This document shows, piece after piece, positions 43,287-53,693 of a stretch of DNA of 64,000 nt (position 1 is its first letter; the number at the start of each line of letters is the position of its first letter). Origin of the DNA: Ahaetulla prasina (taxonomy: Eukaryota; Chordata; Lepidosauria; Squamata; Colubridae). The stretch lies in contig NC_080540.1 of NCBI RefSeq assembly GCF_028640845.1, positions 215,557,300 through 215,621,299 on the forward strand, read 5' to 3'. The notes under the pieces are model-generated. The model was given only the letters and a program-made list of their open reading frames with translations, made no database searches and was not told where the DNA came from. Position numbers and translations under genes: made by a program.

Positions 43287-43548
43287 GAGTGGTGGGTTTC
43301 AATTTTTTTTACTACCGGTTCTATGGGTATGGTTTGGTGGGCATGGCATGGCTTGGTGGGCATGGCAGGGGAAGAATACTGTAAAATCTCCATTCCCTCT
43401 CCATTCCAGGGGAAGGTTATTGCCAAATCCCTATTTCCTCCCAATCAGCTGGGACTTGGGAGGCAGAGAATAGATGGGGGCGGGGCCAGTCAGAATTTTT
43501 ACTACCGGTTCTCCAGAACTGTTCAGAACCTGCTGAAACCCACCTCTG
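43287..43548 (-). mobile_element. hAT element, GTGGGTTTCA family
   Basis: GAGTGGTGGGTTTCAA to GCTGAAACCCACCTCTG. The 8-bp duplication TCACACAT at 43279-43286 and 43549-43556 is exact. Confidence 0.93.
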
Positions 43549-43556
43549 TCACACAT

Positions 43557-43890
43557 GCATTAAAAACAAAACCTACAGTAAGGATATACACCTTAGAAAG
43601 GTCTGGATAAAGAATTAAAGCAAAAAAATTAGCATCTAAAAAACTATTAAGCCTATTAAACTATTAAGATACAATTTAAATTAATTGCTACATAAATTAG
43701 GGAAAGATATATAAAAACATTCCATATATTAAAAGACTACCTAAATAGGTGGTCAGAAATGATTTGTTGAAAAAAAGGGTTATCCCATCAATCTATAATA
43801 GTGAATAATAAGGGAAAGAGTAAATGGAGCTTGTGTTTTACTGATCAGTCTTATCAAGACTTCCCTGAAATGTCATATGGAGAAGAAGTA
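43557..43890. other. Unassigned stretch
   Basis: AT-rich, nothing recognised. Confidence 0.4.
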
Positions 43891-43949
43891 AGTATAGGTG
43901 GTCCTTGACTTACAACAGTTTGTTTAGTGACTGTTCAAAGTTACAATGG

Positions 43950-44444
43950 TAGCGCAGTGGTCAGAATGCAGTATTACAGGCTAACTCAGCTCACTGCCGG
44001 CAGTTTGATTCTGACTGGCTCAAGGTTGACTTAGCCTTCCATCCTTCTGAGGCTGGTAAAATGAGGACCCAGTTTGTTGGGGGCAAGGGTGAAATCCAGC
44101 AAGTTCTCACAGGTTCTGGAGAACCGGAAGCGGAAATTTTGAGTAGTTTGGAGAACCGGCAAATACCACCTCTGGTTGGCCCCAGAGTGGTGTGGGAATG
44201 GGGATTTTCCAATATCCTTCCCCCAGGAGTGGGGTGGGAATGGAGATTTTGCATTATCCTTCCCCTGCCACACCCACCAAGCCACGCCCACCAAGCCACA
44301 CCACACCTACCACGCCACACCCACGGAACCGATAGTAAAAAAAATGGATTTCACTGGTTGGGGTGAATAGGCTGACTCTGTAAACCACTTAAAGTGGGCT
44401 GTAAAGCACTATGAAGCGGTATATAAGTCTTAAGTGCTCTTGCT
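43950..44444 (+). mobile_element. tRNA-derived SINE (type A), split by a hAT
   Basis: Head TAGCGCAGTGGTCAGAATGC, box B-like GTTTGATTCTGACTGG, core AAGGTTGACTTAGCCTTCC, then, after the hAT, AATAGGCTGACTCTGTAAAC and GCGGTATATAAGTCTTAAGT. Confidence 0.85.
44084..44356 (+). mobile_element. hAT element inside a SINE inside a TA-MITE
   Basis: CAAGGGTGAAATCCAGCAAG to AAATGGATTTCACTG. The flanks GTTGGGGG (44076-44083) and GTTGGGGT (44357-44364) agree at seven of eight positions and are SINE core sequence. The interior belongs to the GAACCGG / CCACCAAGCC family. Confidence 0.87.
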
Positions 44445-44789
44445 GCAGTGGCACCTAAAAAGTGACTTATGACTATTTTTCACACTTATGACGGTTGCAG
44501 CATCCCCAAAATCACCTGATCAAAATTCAGGTGCTTGGGAACTGGCTCCTTTTAATGATGGTTGCAGTGTCCTGGGATCACATGATCCTCTATTGTGACC
44601 TTCTGACAAGCAAAGTCAATGGGGAAGCCAGATTATTTAACAACTGTGTTACTAACTTAACAACTGCAGTGATTCACTTAACAACTGTGGCAAGAACGGT
44701 TGTAAAATGGGGCAAAATTCACTTAACAAATGTCTCGGCAACATAAATGTTGGGTTCAATTGTGGTTGTAAATTGAGGACTACCTGTAC

Positions 44790-45535
44790 ATAATCCAGAT
44801 ACAAGTAATTTCCTTTTGTCTTCAGGAATAACTTCTGGTTCCTCTAAGGATATTCCAGTAATGTTCCCAATCCTATCTGTCAGATTGCCCGATTTGAACT
44901 CAGCAAAAGCTTCCCAAACAGCTGATATAATATGGCGTATCTTCTTACTAGGATGTAGCTACCTTAATAGGTGATTTCCCCGTCAACATGAATTAGAGAT
45001 TCCTCTTAAACTAGTCTAAGTTTCATTTTAATAATCCTTTTTCATGCTTATTCCTGTGCCTTGATGGAGATTTTGCTTTGGGCTTTTCACTCTTGAAAAC
45101 ATAAGTTGTTGTTTGATAAAACAACTAGTTTCTGCTCTTACAAATGTTTTTTTCAATATTACTTTTACATTGCCCATCCAATTTATCCTTCATCTTTTCC
45201 TTCTAGTTCTCTCAGCTTCGCCAAATTTAATCCTTTTTTTAGTGCATGATCCTCTGACTTCACACGTCTGAAATACTGAGTTTTTGTTTACTTGTCATTG
45301 TCCCATGGAATCAGTCAATCTGACTTGATTCAGGACTGATAGAAGGTTCTTGATGGTTACAGACTCTGGTTGAATATCTCAAACTCCATAATTAAAAAAC
45401 AGATGTCTTTTTTGTCTTGCTTTTGGTCAGTGTCCAATATCTATAACCACATCTCATCTTACTTTGGTCAGTAAAAAGACCATTGTTTTAGCTGGTTCTT
45501 GCTAGGAATGATACATATATATTACACACACACAT
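44790..45535. other. Unassigned stretch
   Basis: The minus strand has LINE-like purine-rich phrasing, but I could not identify a protein motif. A hairpin-like AGTTGTTGTTTGATAAAACA / AACT unit lies near 45102. Confidence 0.35.
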
Positions 45536-45900
45536 AAGGTAAAGGTAAAGGTTCCCCTTGCACATACGTGCTAGCCGTTGCCGACTCTAGGGGGCAGTGC
45601 TCATCTCCGTTTCAAAGCCAAAGAGCCAGCGCTGTCCGAAGACGTCTCTGTAGTCATGTGGCTGGCATGACTCAACGCCAAAGGCGCATGGAACGCTGTT
45701 ACCGTCCCACCAAAGGTGGTCCCTATTTTTTCTACTTGCATTTTTTTTTACGTGCTTTCGAAACTGCTAGGTTGGCAGAAGCTGGGACAAGTAACAGGAT
45801 CTCACCCCATTACACGGCAGCACTAGGGATTCGAATCGCTGAGCTGCCAACCTTTCAATCAACAAGCTCAACGTCCTAGCCACTGAGCCACTGCATCCCT
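45536..45900 (-). mobile_element. Sauria SINE, complete
   Basis: The minus strand starts with the tRNA-like head GTGGCTAGGACGTTGAGC and box B GCGATTCGAATCCCTAGTG, continues through GGGACCACCTTTGGTGGGAC, and ends in GGGGAACC with repeated TTTACC. The CCTTTA tail is the Bov-B-type end, indicating mobilisation by Bov-B. Squamate-specific family, the strongest taxonomic marker here. Confidence 0.9.
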
Positions 45901-45990
45901 TTACACATACCTACATGCAATATATTATTTACACATACCTAGATGCATTTACATGTATTTACATGTACATGCCTTTACACATACCTACAT
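45893..45990 (+). repeat. Imperfect tandem repeat, ACACATACCTACATGCA
   Basis: TTTACACATACCTACATGCA and variants occur three times, interleaved with ACATGTATTTACATG, directly after the Sauria SINE head. Confidence 0.75.
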
Positions 45991-45994
45991 GCAT

Positions 45995-46700
45995 ATATTA
46001 TTAAATAGTATTAAGTAACCTCTAAAAATAAATTTTCTCCTTGATTGTGATTGTTTTATTGTTGATAAAGATGATGAACTTCAGGAAATCTGAAGCTAGT
46101 AGTTTGATCAAAAATTGGTTTTGTACTTTAGATATACCTCTATGAATAAAGCTTTAAAAACTTGAGTTCTTTTTTTGCAAGCTCTTTGTAATATTTGGGT
46201 CAGGGAAGATGACCCAAAGTTTTCAGAATCTTTGAAAGAGAAAAGTCTATTTCTTGGGATAGCTGAATGGAAAGATCAGACCTCTTGGAAAATGGTCAAG
46301 AAAACTGTCCAAACTTCTTTAGAAGAACTGTAGTTTACAAACTCTTACCTTAGTTATTTCTTGAAAACTTTGGGCTTTTATACTCTCTGAAAACTATCTT
46401 TTTATCAGTACAAAAATCCTGACCACCTCATGCCAACAGTTACATTCTTCTCTTAAGATGATAAGAGATTTACCCTGAGGCAGCAAACTCATTCCTGAAA
46501 GCCCTACATGATAATTCACAAAACTTGCCTTTGAAAGGACAGAGAAGATTTTCCCTTCCCAATAACTACAGTTACAACTTTATTTAAATTTATGAAGTCC
46601 TGGTTTCATAAATGTGCTGACATAGATTGGTGATGATTTTGGAAAAAAACAGTAAAATCTGAGTTAATCAGCCCTACATGGTCCTCTCTGTATTCCCAAC
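45995..46700. other. Unassigned stretch
   Basis: The plus strand reads like a decayed LINE 5' part (AAAGATCAGACCTCTTGGAA, GATGACCC), but no diagnostic motif was found. Confidence 0.35.
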
Positions 46701-46708
46701 ATTGTAAC

Positions 46709-47021
46709 CAGCAATAGGTTTCACATATTCTTTACCACCGGTTTGCCCTGTGCGCACATGCTTGCTTCACTTGTGTGCGCATGCTTTTCACGCATGCACC
46801 CAGCCTTCCTCATGCTCGCTGTGCATGTGCGCACCTTCCGCGCTCGCACCCGGCCTTCTGTGCATGCGCTTTGCTCACCCGCACGCCTTCCACGCTTGCA
46901 TCCAGTCTCAAAAACATGGCTAAATAGGAAGGCATTACATCTGGGTGGGTGGCCGGGTCCACCTACAGTCGCCGCTACCGGTTCGCCTGAACTGGTCCAA
47001 ACCAGCTGAATACCACCTCTG
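46709..47021. mobile_element. hAT element, ACCACCGGTTTGCC family
   Basis: CAGCAATAGGTTTCACATAT to CAGCTGAATACCACCTCTG. The 8-bp duplication ATTGTAAC at 46701-46708 and 47022-47029 is exact. The interior is CpG-rich with repeated GCGCATGC. Confidence 0.93.
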
Positions 47022-47029
47022 ATTGTAAC

Positions 47030-47385
47030 ACCAAAAGGCTGTGACACAATGGTTTAACTTTGGTAGTGTACTTTTCCAGGCTGGGTTTGACAGTGAGAAG
47101 GGGAGTGTAAAATACTGAATATTACAGATGCTACTGAATCCTAAACATTGTTGACTATTCTTGTTGATGTTTCAACTCACTCCAAATATAGCGGTCCTTA
47201 GCCTGAGGTTATCCTTCCCATGATAAAAATGGACCTTAGTAGAAGCAGGAGCTTGAACAATTCATCCATCTGTCTAGTGAAATAGCATTCCAAGCAATAT
47301 ATAGTCTAGTATTGATGGTGAGATAGGTGGAAAACTATAGTTCAGGAATATCTGGAGAGCCAGGTGTGTGAAGTATCTTAACTCC
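47030..47385. other. Unassigned stretch
   Basis: No recognised features. Confidence 0.4.
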
Positions 47386-47951
47386 TGTTATGACCCAGGC
47401 CCAAGTAGGTAGTAGGAAATTCAGTCATTGAAAAAACAAACAAACTTTATTTGAATAGCTGAGAATTAACTCATTCTCAGTGTAGTTCAACTAAATTAAA
47501 GCAAATTCCTCCCAACACAAATCCTATCACAAACCTTGGTCCAATTAGGCAAACTGCCAAAGGTCTTTCTTGGCAAATGTTCAAAAGACACTGATACAAA
47601 AATAAATGCAAGAAGACGACGCTATCAACGTTGTTTTCCGGCAAAATCCAAACTCCATTGCTGGTCTGTTTTAAGCCTTATGGGAGGGGCCAGTCATCTC
47701 TTGGCCCTACTCCCGAGTCATCCTCTTTGCTTGAGTTGCTCTTGCCTTCTGGCAGCTCTTCTCATGTGTGCATTAGGAACAGGCTCCCCCTGTTCCTCTG
47801 CCTCACTACTATCAGTCTCTGGAGGCTCTGGAGTCTGCACCTCACTAGCCCCACCTCAGCTTCTGACACAGAGCCTTCATCTGGGCCTTTCCCAGCCTCA
47901 TCGCTGTCCGACTCCATTGCCAGTTCTGCAGGCTGCTGGCGGACCACAACA
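47386..47951 (-). mobile_element. Solo LTR, 566 bp
   Basis: Plus-strand ends TGTTATGACC and GGACCACAACA. On the minus strand a TATA-like ATAAGGCTTAAAAC (about 47670) precedes AATAAAG (about 47447-47453). The flanks ACTCC and ACTGC agree at four of five positions. The U3 (right) half is GC-rich with GAGACTGATAG, also found in the LTR at 59355, suggesting one superfamily. No gag, pol or env adjoins. Confidence 0.7.
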
Positions 47952-47954
47952 ACT

Positions 47955-48785
47955 GCACTATGAAGCTTTCTGCTTGTTCACTAGCATCACTTCATTCATG
48001 GGATCAGATTGTTAGTTCCAGGACTAATGTTTACAGAATGGAGAGGTTCTGGGAATAAACAAGTTGGTCGTCTTCCATTTAAATTATAATTTGGCCACAG
48101 CCAGATCTTAGTTTCTCAAGTGCAAAGAAGATGAGTTGTGTACAAAGCATAAGTTCTGAATCATTAAAAATTAAGTCACATAAGTATAATGACTCAAACA
48201 TCAAGTCCTGACAGCATCTGCTGATGATGAACTGCTTCATGTTAAAAAATAATTTGCAAAGTAATGACAAAGGATTGTTGAGTTTTTGTTTTTTGTTTTC
48301 TTTGGCTATTTAGACAGAGTTTAATGGGAAAGAAAAACTAATTTCCTTCAGAGTAAGCCTCCCCCCACCCTCCAATAATTGGCCAGAAATAAATAAATTT
48401 ATTTATCTCAATATTAATGTAGGAAATGTTTATCCTTCATTGTAATCCATCTCTCGGTTACTATTACTGCCATTATGATTAAGGCTGTGCAGCATTTCAG
48501 ATTTGATGTCAAGTTCACACTCCCAAAAACTTTCTGGAGACTGAATTCATATCTAAATAAAAACAATTTTAGTTCCACTAATGTGTCACAGCTGATGTTG
48601 GCTGATTTTCTTCAAGATTTTAGCCCTAGCCAAAGATTTGGAACTAATAAATCTAATTGAGTGTAAAGTGCCAAACAATTCTCTGTAATTGGACTAAAAG
48701 TTCAACATTTAGGCAGTACATTTTTTTTGCAGTATTGCATCTAGTGTCCCTATAACAGTTAGAATCAGAGTCAACTTCCTCCAAA
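47955..48785. other. Unassigned stretch
   Basis: Single-copy-looking; 48370-48700 is balanced, non-repetitive and rich in TAATT words. No coding motif. Confidence 0.35.
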
Positions 48786-48884
48786 TTATTTTATAATATT
48801 TTTCATTTATTTATCTTCAACATTACAGTACTAACTCTTGAAATGTCTTCATCAGTTCAAATATGGTTCTCTACAATACAGTTC

Positions 48885-48970
48885 TCTCTCTCTCTCCCTC
48901 CCTTTCTCTCTCTATATGTATGCAGGTGTCTATTATATATGTGTGTATATATATACATACATATATAATA
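48885..48970. repeat. CT tract and alternating TA/CA run
   Basis: TCTCTCTCTCTCCCTCCC followed by TATATGTGTGTATATATATACATACATATATAAT. Simple sequence. Confidence 0.9.
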
Positions 48971-49149
48971 CTCATACACTCATATTTTCCTATTATTTCT
49001 ATTGACTTTATTTGTGATTTTGTTTCAAGTTATTCATACCAATTGTCAATCTGCACTTTTTATATAAATGTCAGTATAATATCGTTCCAACTTTATACTT
49101 TCAGTAACATTTTTTACTTGTTTTAAACCCTTGTTTAACTCTTCTACAA

Positions 49150-50235
49150 TTTCTTTTTTACTCATCAGTCTTTGCTTGAAGATTAACCATTATAAGGATA
49201 CAAGTCATTATTTCAGAGTCATCAATGTTCTTGCATGTTGGTCAGGATTATCAAGGACCTCTGAGTCCAGTTAACACTTCCTGCAATATATTGAATCATT
49301 GGTTTTGGCCATGAATTGATGATACTGATTAACTGCCACCATTTGGGGTAGATTTTAGGATTTTCCTTAATCATTGCTGGTTGTGTAAAATATCTGATGT
49401 TTCCAAGGTTCCCAAATATTTATAAACTTGTTTAGATACTAGATCTTTGATAATCGCTTCATTTATGAGTTAGTGGTTTTTCTTGTCTTTACTTCAATGA
49501 TTACACATTTATCAAGTCCACATTGCATTGAAATATCATTGCTAGATATCCGAACAGTACAGTATATAGTAATGATTCCAGATCAGCTTTTGATTTGGCA
49601 TATAATTTTAGATTATCCATGAGAAAAAGATGGGTGATCTTCTTCTTTCTTTGCTTTGAAAATTGCTAACCATATTTTGTCTTATTTAGCATCTATGTCA
49701 ATGGGAAAATTGCCAGATTGAATAATAAAGGTGATAATTAATCACCTTGAAAGATCCTCCTTTTTATTTGGAGTTCACCTAATTTATCACCATTAAGCAT
49801 TAACTTTGTCTTCCGGGCTTTTGCAAGACTTCCACAAAACTTTAGATGTTTTGACTGGTACCAAAAATGTCCACGCTTTTCAGGATTTAGCCATGCAGAA
49901 GGGAGGCAAATATTTTCTTTTGACCAGTCCAAGCCATTGATAAATTAACTTTTCTTTGTTTTGATTTTTTTTAGGATTGCTTTATCAATAAATAAATGAT
50001 CTTTGGCTCGAATTAATGTTTGCATTTTTCTTGATTTAATAAAATAATTTTTCCATGCACCGAAATTGTTGATTATTGCGAAAAGCATTTTTAATCTGGT
50101 AAATAAACAAGGCATTGACCTGTTGTTTTCAGTTTCATTGACCAATTTGTTTTCAGTTATAGATGTTTTTTTCATTATTAATCTAATCTTAATTTTGTTC
50201 TGGTTTGACATTCAGGCAAAATTTTATGTTACCTA
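49150..50235 (-). mobile_element. R4/Dong LINE reverse transcriptase fragment
   Basis: The minus strand encodes, in order, KDHLFIDKAILKK, GLDWSKENI, QIKRRIFQGD (the RT motif before the catalytic box), then, after breaks, DNLKLYAKSKADLESLLYTV and MQCGLDKCVIIEVKTRK. The order matches the first R4 at 7850-12840 (there GVFQGD then FGLDRCATLTI). Stops are frequent and it is ancient. Confidence 0.72.
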
Positions 50236-50252
50236 TCATAATGTCATAATGT

Positions 50253-50520
50253 CATAATAACAGAGTTGGAAGGGACCTTGGAGGTCTTCTAGTCCAACCC
50301 CCTGCCCAAACAGGAAACTATACACCATTTCAGACAAATGGTTATCCAACATTTTCTTAAAAATTTCCAGTGTTGGAGCATTCACAACTTCTGCAGGCAA
50401 GTTGTTCTACTTATTAATTGTTCTGTCAGGAAATTTCTCCTTAGTTCTAAGTTGCTTCTCTCGTTGATTAGTTTCCACCCATTGCTGGAAACTAATCAAG
50501 GAGAGAAGCAACTTAGAATC
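50253..50520 (-). mobile_element. CR1 LINE 3' end
   Basis: The minus strand ends ACTAGAAGACCTCCAAGG, CCCTTCCAACTCTG, TTATTATG, the CR1 terminus. The body on minus reads AACTTGCCTGCAGAAGTTGT and GAATGCTCCAACACTGG. The 5' end is a foldback at 50445-50518. Confidence 0.82.
50445..50518. repeat. Palindrome at the end of a CR1 fragment
   Basis: Arms 50445-50477 and 50486-50518 (33 nt, TTCTAAGTTGCTTCTC...) are reverse complements with a one-nucleotide difference and an 8-nt loop CCCATTGC. Only the left arm is in its normal CR1 context. Confidence 0.88.
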
Positions 50521-50524
50521 ACTC

Positions 50525-50875
50525 CCTATCACTCACTCCCAGAAGAATCATTCACTATCACTCCCAGGAGTACTTCAATTCCTAATTTTCTTTCATAATT
50601 TATTTCAATAATTCCTTTTTCTTCATGTTTTGTATACCTTTTCCATTGTTTTTCTTTTTAATTAATTCTCTGCAATGTAAATTAATTCTGTCTTCTTATT
50701 ACATCTTGTGGATGTAATAAGACACTCCACTCTACACTCTCCCCATTGCCAATTTTCATTTTCCTCCTTTTTGACAATATTGGAGCCAATATTCCAAGTC
50801 CGAGGATTATATAAATTTTTGAAATGGAGACTCAGAAACTTATTATTCTTGGTTTTGGTTTTAATATTGTCGTAT
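50525..50875. other. Unassigned stretch
   Basis: Contains a small hairpin (GTCTTCTTATTACATC / GATGTAATAAGAC at about 50690-50723). No family recognised. Confidence 0.4.
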
Positions 50876-50879
50876 TTTC

Positions 50880-51230
50880 CAATATGTCTTTTAACCCTTC
50901 TCTCAACAGAGGGCCAGAGATACGATATCTCCTGTTTACAATACAGTCCTTTCAGCAGTTCCAAGAAGGTTCCACACCCATTTGCAATATTCAGGTGACC
51001 CTGAGGGCACAAATAAACCTCCAGGTGGCCTCAGTGACTCTCAGAATGACTGCTAACAATGAGATGACTGCAAGGAATATAAATCCTTCCATCCTCCACC
51101 TTCAGTCAAAACTGAAGAAGCTTCTTGGATGAGAAGCGAAGCCTCTTCAAGGAAAAACAAAATCCAATTGCCTTTTGAAAAAAACACCTTTGGGACAACT
51201 ATGACCTGGCTAACTCCATAGATGTAAGTC
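50880..51230 (+). mobile_element. Penelope-like element 3' end
   Basis: Codons NPSLNRG near 50893-50920 mark the end of the polymerase, as in the copy at 26018. A 3' UTR follows with CTGAAGA at 51112, a GCTTCT/AGAAGC stem and the TTTGGGACAACTATGACCTG end. The core GAAAC is mutated to GAAGC, so this hammerhead-like motif is damaged. Confidence 0.7.
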
Positions 51231-51404
51231 TTTTAAATAACTAAATATATGAATAAAGCTGCAGTTGATAGTGAAGTGATACTAAATTTTAAACTTTGAG
51301 CATATTGATTTAAACCAGCATTGTAGCCCTCGATTTTCCTGATAATGTCAAAATGCTCTGTTTTGATTATTCTTGGACTTCAGCTATGGTTTTAGTTCCA
51401 AAGT

Positions 51405-51620
51405 TATCCCAAGGGTGCTTTTTCAAGAGGCAAGTGGACTTTCTAGTTTTTCTTTGAAGACGCTTCGCTTCCCATTCAAGAAGCTTCTTCAGCGCTGAGC
51501 TGAAGAAGTTTCTTGAATGAGAAGCGAAACGTCTTCAAAGAAAAAATCATAAAGTCCACTTGCCCCTTCAAAAAGCACCTTTGGGACAACCATGACTTAG
51601 ATGATTGAGAATTCCATAAG
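51405..51620. mobile_element. Penelope-like termini, head-to-head
   Basis: Left arm 51405-51492 (minus) and right arm 51501-51620 (plus) are the same 3' UTR facing away from each other around CAGCGCTGAGCTG. Shared words: GAAGACGCTTCGCTTCCCAT against ATGAGAAGCGAAACGTCTTC; CAAGTGGACTTTC against AAAGTCCACTTG. Such inverted terminal pieces are typical of Penelope-like insertions. Confidence 0.7.
51500..51530 (+). ncRNA. Hammerhead-like motif, best preserved copy
   Basis: CUGAAGA, one A, GUUUCU, UGAAUG, AGAAGC, GAAAC. Six stem pairs including one U-G. Core letters are complete except for the extra nucleotide before stem II, which recurs in every copy. Helices I and III could form with the inverted copy immediately upstream, but I did not model this. 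Confidence 0.4.
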
Positions 51621-51624
51621 CTTC

Positions 51625-52240
51625 CAAAGTTATATAACCTTTTAGTCCACTTTCTGTTGTTCATTTTGTGTTTTTCCTAGTTTTAGTTTTTTTTAAAAAA
51701 AATTGCTTAGATCCACATGCATTCCCCCCCCCCCCATTTTCACTTCTAAGCTAATTTTTCCTTTAGGCTTAGCTTTTTTCCCCTTGCTTTTGTTCCTTAA
51801 TTTCATGTTCACGTTCTTTGATGACAGTGTAATCAGCACAATATATTAGCTGGAGTGTTTCCCCAAGTGTTGATGTTGAAATGGCTTGCAGTATTTTGCT
51901 TATGTCCTAAAGAATTTCAGATAACACTTTCTTATGGAAGACAGGCACTCTCATTCTTGCTGTCAAGTCAGATAACTTTTATGACTTTTGCAGTCAATTA
52001 TTTTTGACTTTCAGTTAACTCTGGTTGTTGTTTCTGCAAATTGCTGCATTTTCTTACCTAAAAAAGATCTTTCCCTTGTGAATCATGGCTCTCCTTTTTT
52101 ATTTCTACTGACAGATTGAGAAAACCTCTATTGTGCATTTGTAGTTGTTCGGATCTTTCCAACGCCTTACACAACTCACATCCCAAAGCTTCTAATTCTG
52201 CTTCAACAAAGACTTTGGTTTGATGTATGAACCAACATTG
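51625..52240 (-). other. Possible 5' coding part of an old LINE
   Basis: The minus strand has a 64-codon frame (52058-52252) with VEAELEALGCELCKALERSE, charged and coiled-coil-like as in the N-terminal part of R4-type proteins, then decays. It lies upstream, in the right orientation, of the R4 fragment at 49150-50235. The link is a guess. Confidence 0.3.
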
Positions 52241-52242
52241 GT

Positions 52243-53300
52243 CATAGAACATAGACTAATAGGGTTGGAAGGGATCTTGGAGGTCTTCTAGTCCAACCCC
52301 CTGCTTGAGCAGAAGATCCTATTCCATTCTGGACAAATGTCTCTCCAATCTCTTCTTGAAAACCTCCAGTGTTGGAGCACCCATAAGTTCTGGAGGCAAG
52401 TCATTCCACTAATTAACTGCTCTCGTTGTTAGGAAATTTCTCCTTAGTTCTAGTGTGGTTCTCTCCTTGATTAGTTTCCATCCATTGCTTCTGGTTCTTC
52501 AGGTGCTTTGGAGAATAGGTTGACCCCCTTCTTGTCTGGGACACCCCCCTCAAATACTGAAAGACTGCTATCGTGTCACCCCTAGTCAGTGGTAAAATCT
52601 AAATTTCTTTCCTACAGGTTCTGTGGGTGTGGCTTGGTGGTGTTGCATCATGTGACAGGGTGGGCGTGGCTATGTAACCATGTGATTGGGGGATCAAAAG
52701 ACAGAAACTCACTAACAATATCCTGCTGGAGCAGGGTTGGACTAGATGACCTCCAGATCCCTTCCAGCCCTGGATTATCCTCTGAAGCTGTGTCAGGTGC
52801 CAGGTTTGTTGTCCTTCCTTCCTCTCCTTTTTTCTCCCTCTCTCCCTCCCTCCGTCCCTCTTTCTTTCTCTCTCTCTCTCTCTCACGAACCCCCCCTCCA
52901 TTTTTTGCCTATACCCCTCCTTTTCTGCCTAGCAGCTTTCAGCTTTTTTACCTTTAAAAAAATGCTTTTAAAAGTTAAAAAAAAAAGCCTTAGGCAGCTC
53001 AGCTGGGATCGTCAGAGCCTTGTTTTAACCCTTTAAAAGCATTTTTTTTACAACCTCTTCGGCAGAAGAAGTTGTTAAAAAAATGCTTTTAAAAGTAAAA
53101 AAAAAATCCCGTGGCTCAGCTGGGCATGGGGGGTTGACAAGGATTTTTGCTACCGGTTCTCCGAACCACCCACCACCATTGCTACCGGACTGGCCGATCC
53201 GGTCCGAACCAGGAGCATTTCACCCCTGCCCCTAGTCTTTCTCTTCACTAGACCAGACATACCCAGTTCCCTCAATTATTCATAGTAGGGTTTAGCTTTC
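52243..53300 (-). mobile_element. CR1 LINE 3' end split by a hAT
   Basis: The minus strand from 52587 to 52243 reads the CR1 C-terminus and ends TCTAGTCCAACCCCC on plus. The upstream CR1 part resumes at 53237 (TTTCTCTTCACTAGACCAG) after the hAT. Frames are broken. Confidence 0.8.
52588..53228 (+). mobile_element. hAT element containing a CR1 tail
   Basis: CAGTGGTAAAATCTAAATTT to AGGAGCATTTCACCCCTG. The 8-bp duplication CCCCTAGT at 52580-52587 and 53229-53236 is exact. Inside are a captured or inserted CR1 terminus in plus orientation (GGTTGGACTAGATGACCTCC, about 52733-52782), a CT tract (52825-52882) and duplicated AAAATGCTTTTAAAAG units near 52960 and 53070. Confidence 0.9.
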
Positions 53301-53390
53301 ATTTTTATTCTTTCATCTCTGGGAACACTCCTACTTACAATCCTGCTCAGTAATGGTTGAATCTCGATTCTTTTCTTTCCAACTCTTGTA

Positions 53391-53693
53391 CAGGTAGTCC
53401 TCAACTTACAACAGTTTGTTTAGCGACCCTTCAAATTTACACCATTGAAAAAAGTGACTTATGACTGTTTTTCACACAACGGTTACAAGATCCCCATGAT
53501 CACATGATCAGTATTCAAATACTTGGCAACTGAGTCATGTTTATGACCGCTGCAGTGTTCTGGGGTCAGATGGAATTTTTGGGTGAACTTCTGCAAAGTC
53601 AATGGGGAAACCAGATTTACTTAACGACCATATCACTAGCTTAACAACTGCAGTGATTCTCTTAACAACCGTGGTAAGAAAGGTTGAATTTTG
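53391..53693 (-). mobile_element. TA-MITE, right end missing
   Basis: Starts CAGGTAGTCCTCAACTTAC after TA and continues to GTAAGAAAGGTTGAATTTTG, where SINE type B begins. The final 80 bp are absent beyond the SINE. Confidence 0.82.

Larger units (their letters stand above)
43895..44786 (-). mobile_element. TA-MITE split by a SINE
   Basis: Left piece 43895-43949 (TAGGTGGTCCTTGACTTAC... TTACAATGG), right piece from about 44445 (GCAGTGGCACCTAAAAAGTG) to GGACTACCTG, with TA on both sides. In complete copies these two phrases are adjacent (ACAATGGCACTGAAAAAAG). Confidence 0.88.

Noticed and set aside
45893..45990. CRISPR-like direct repeats
   Set aside because: Eukaryotic window, irregular spacing, variable units and no unique spacers.
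47536..48015. 159-codon plus-strand frame
   Set aside because: Antisense to the LTR at 47386-47951; serine/leucine-rich by composition only.
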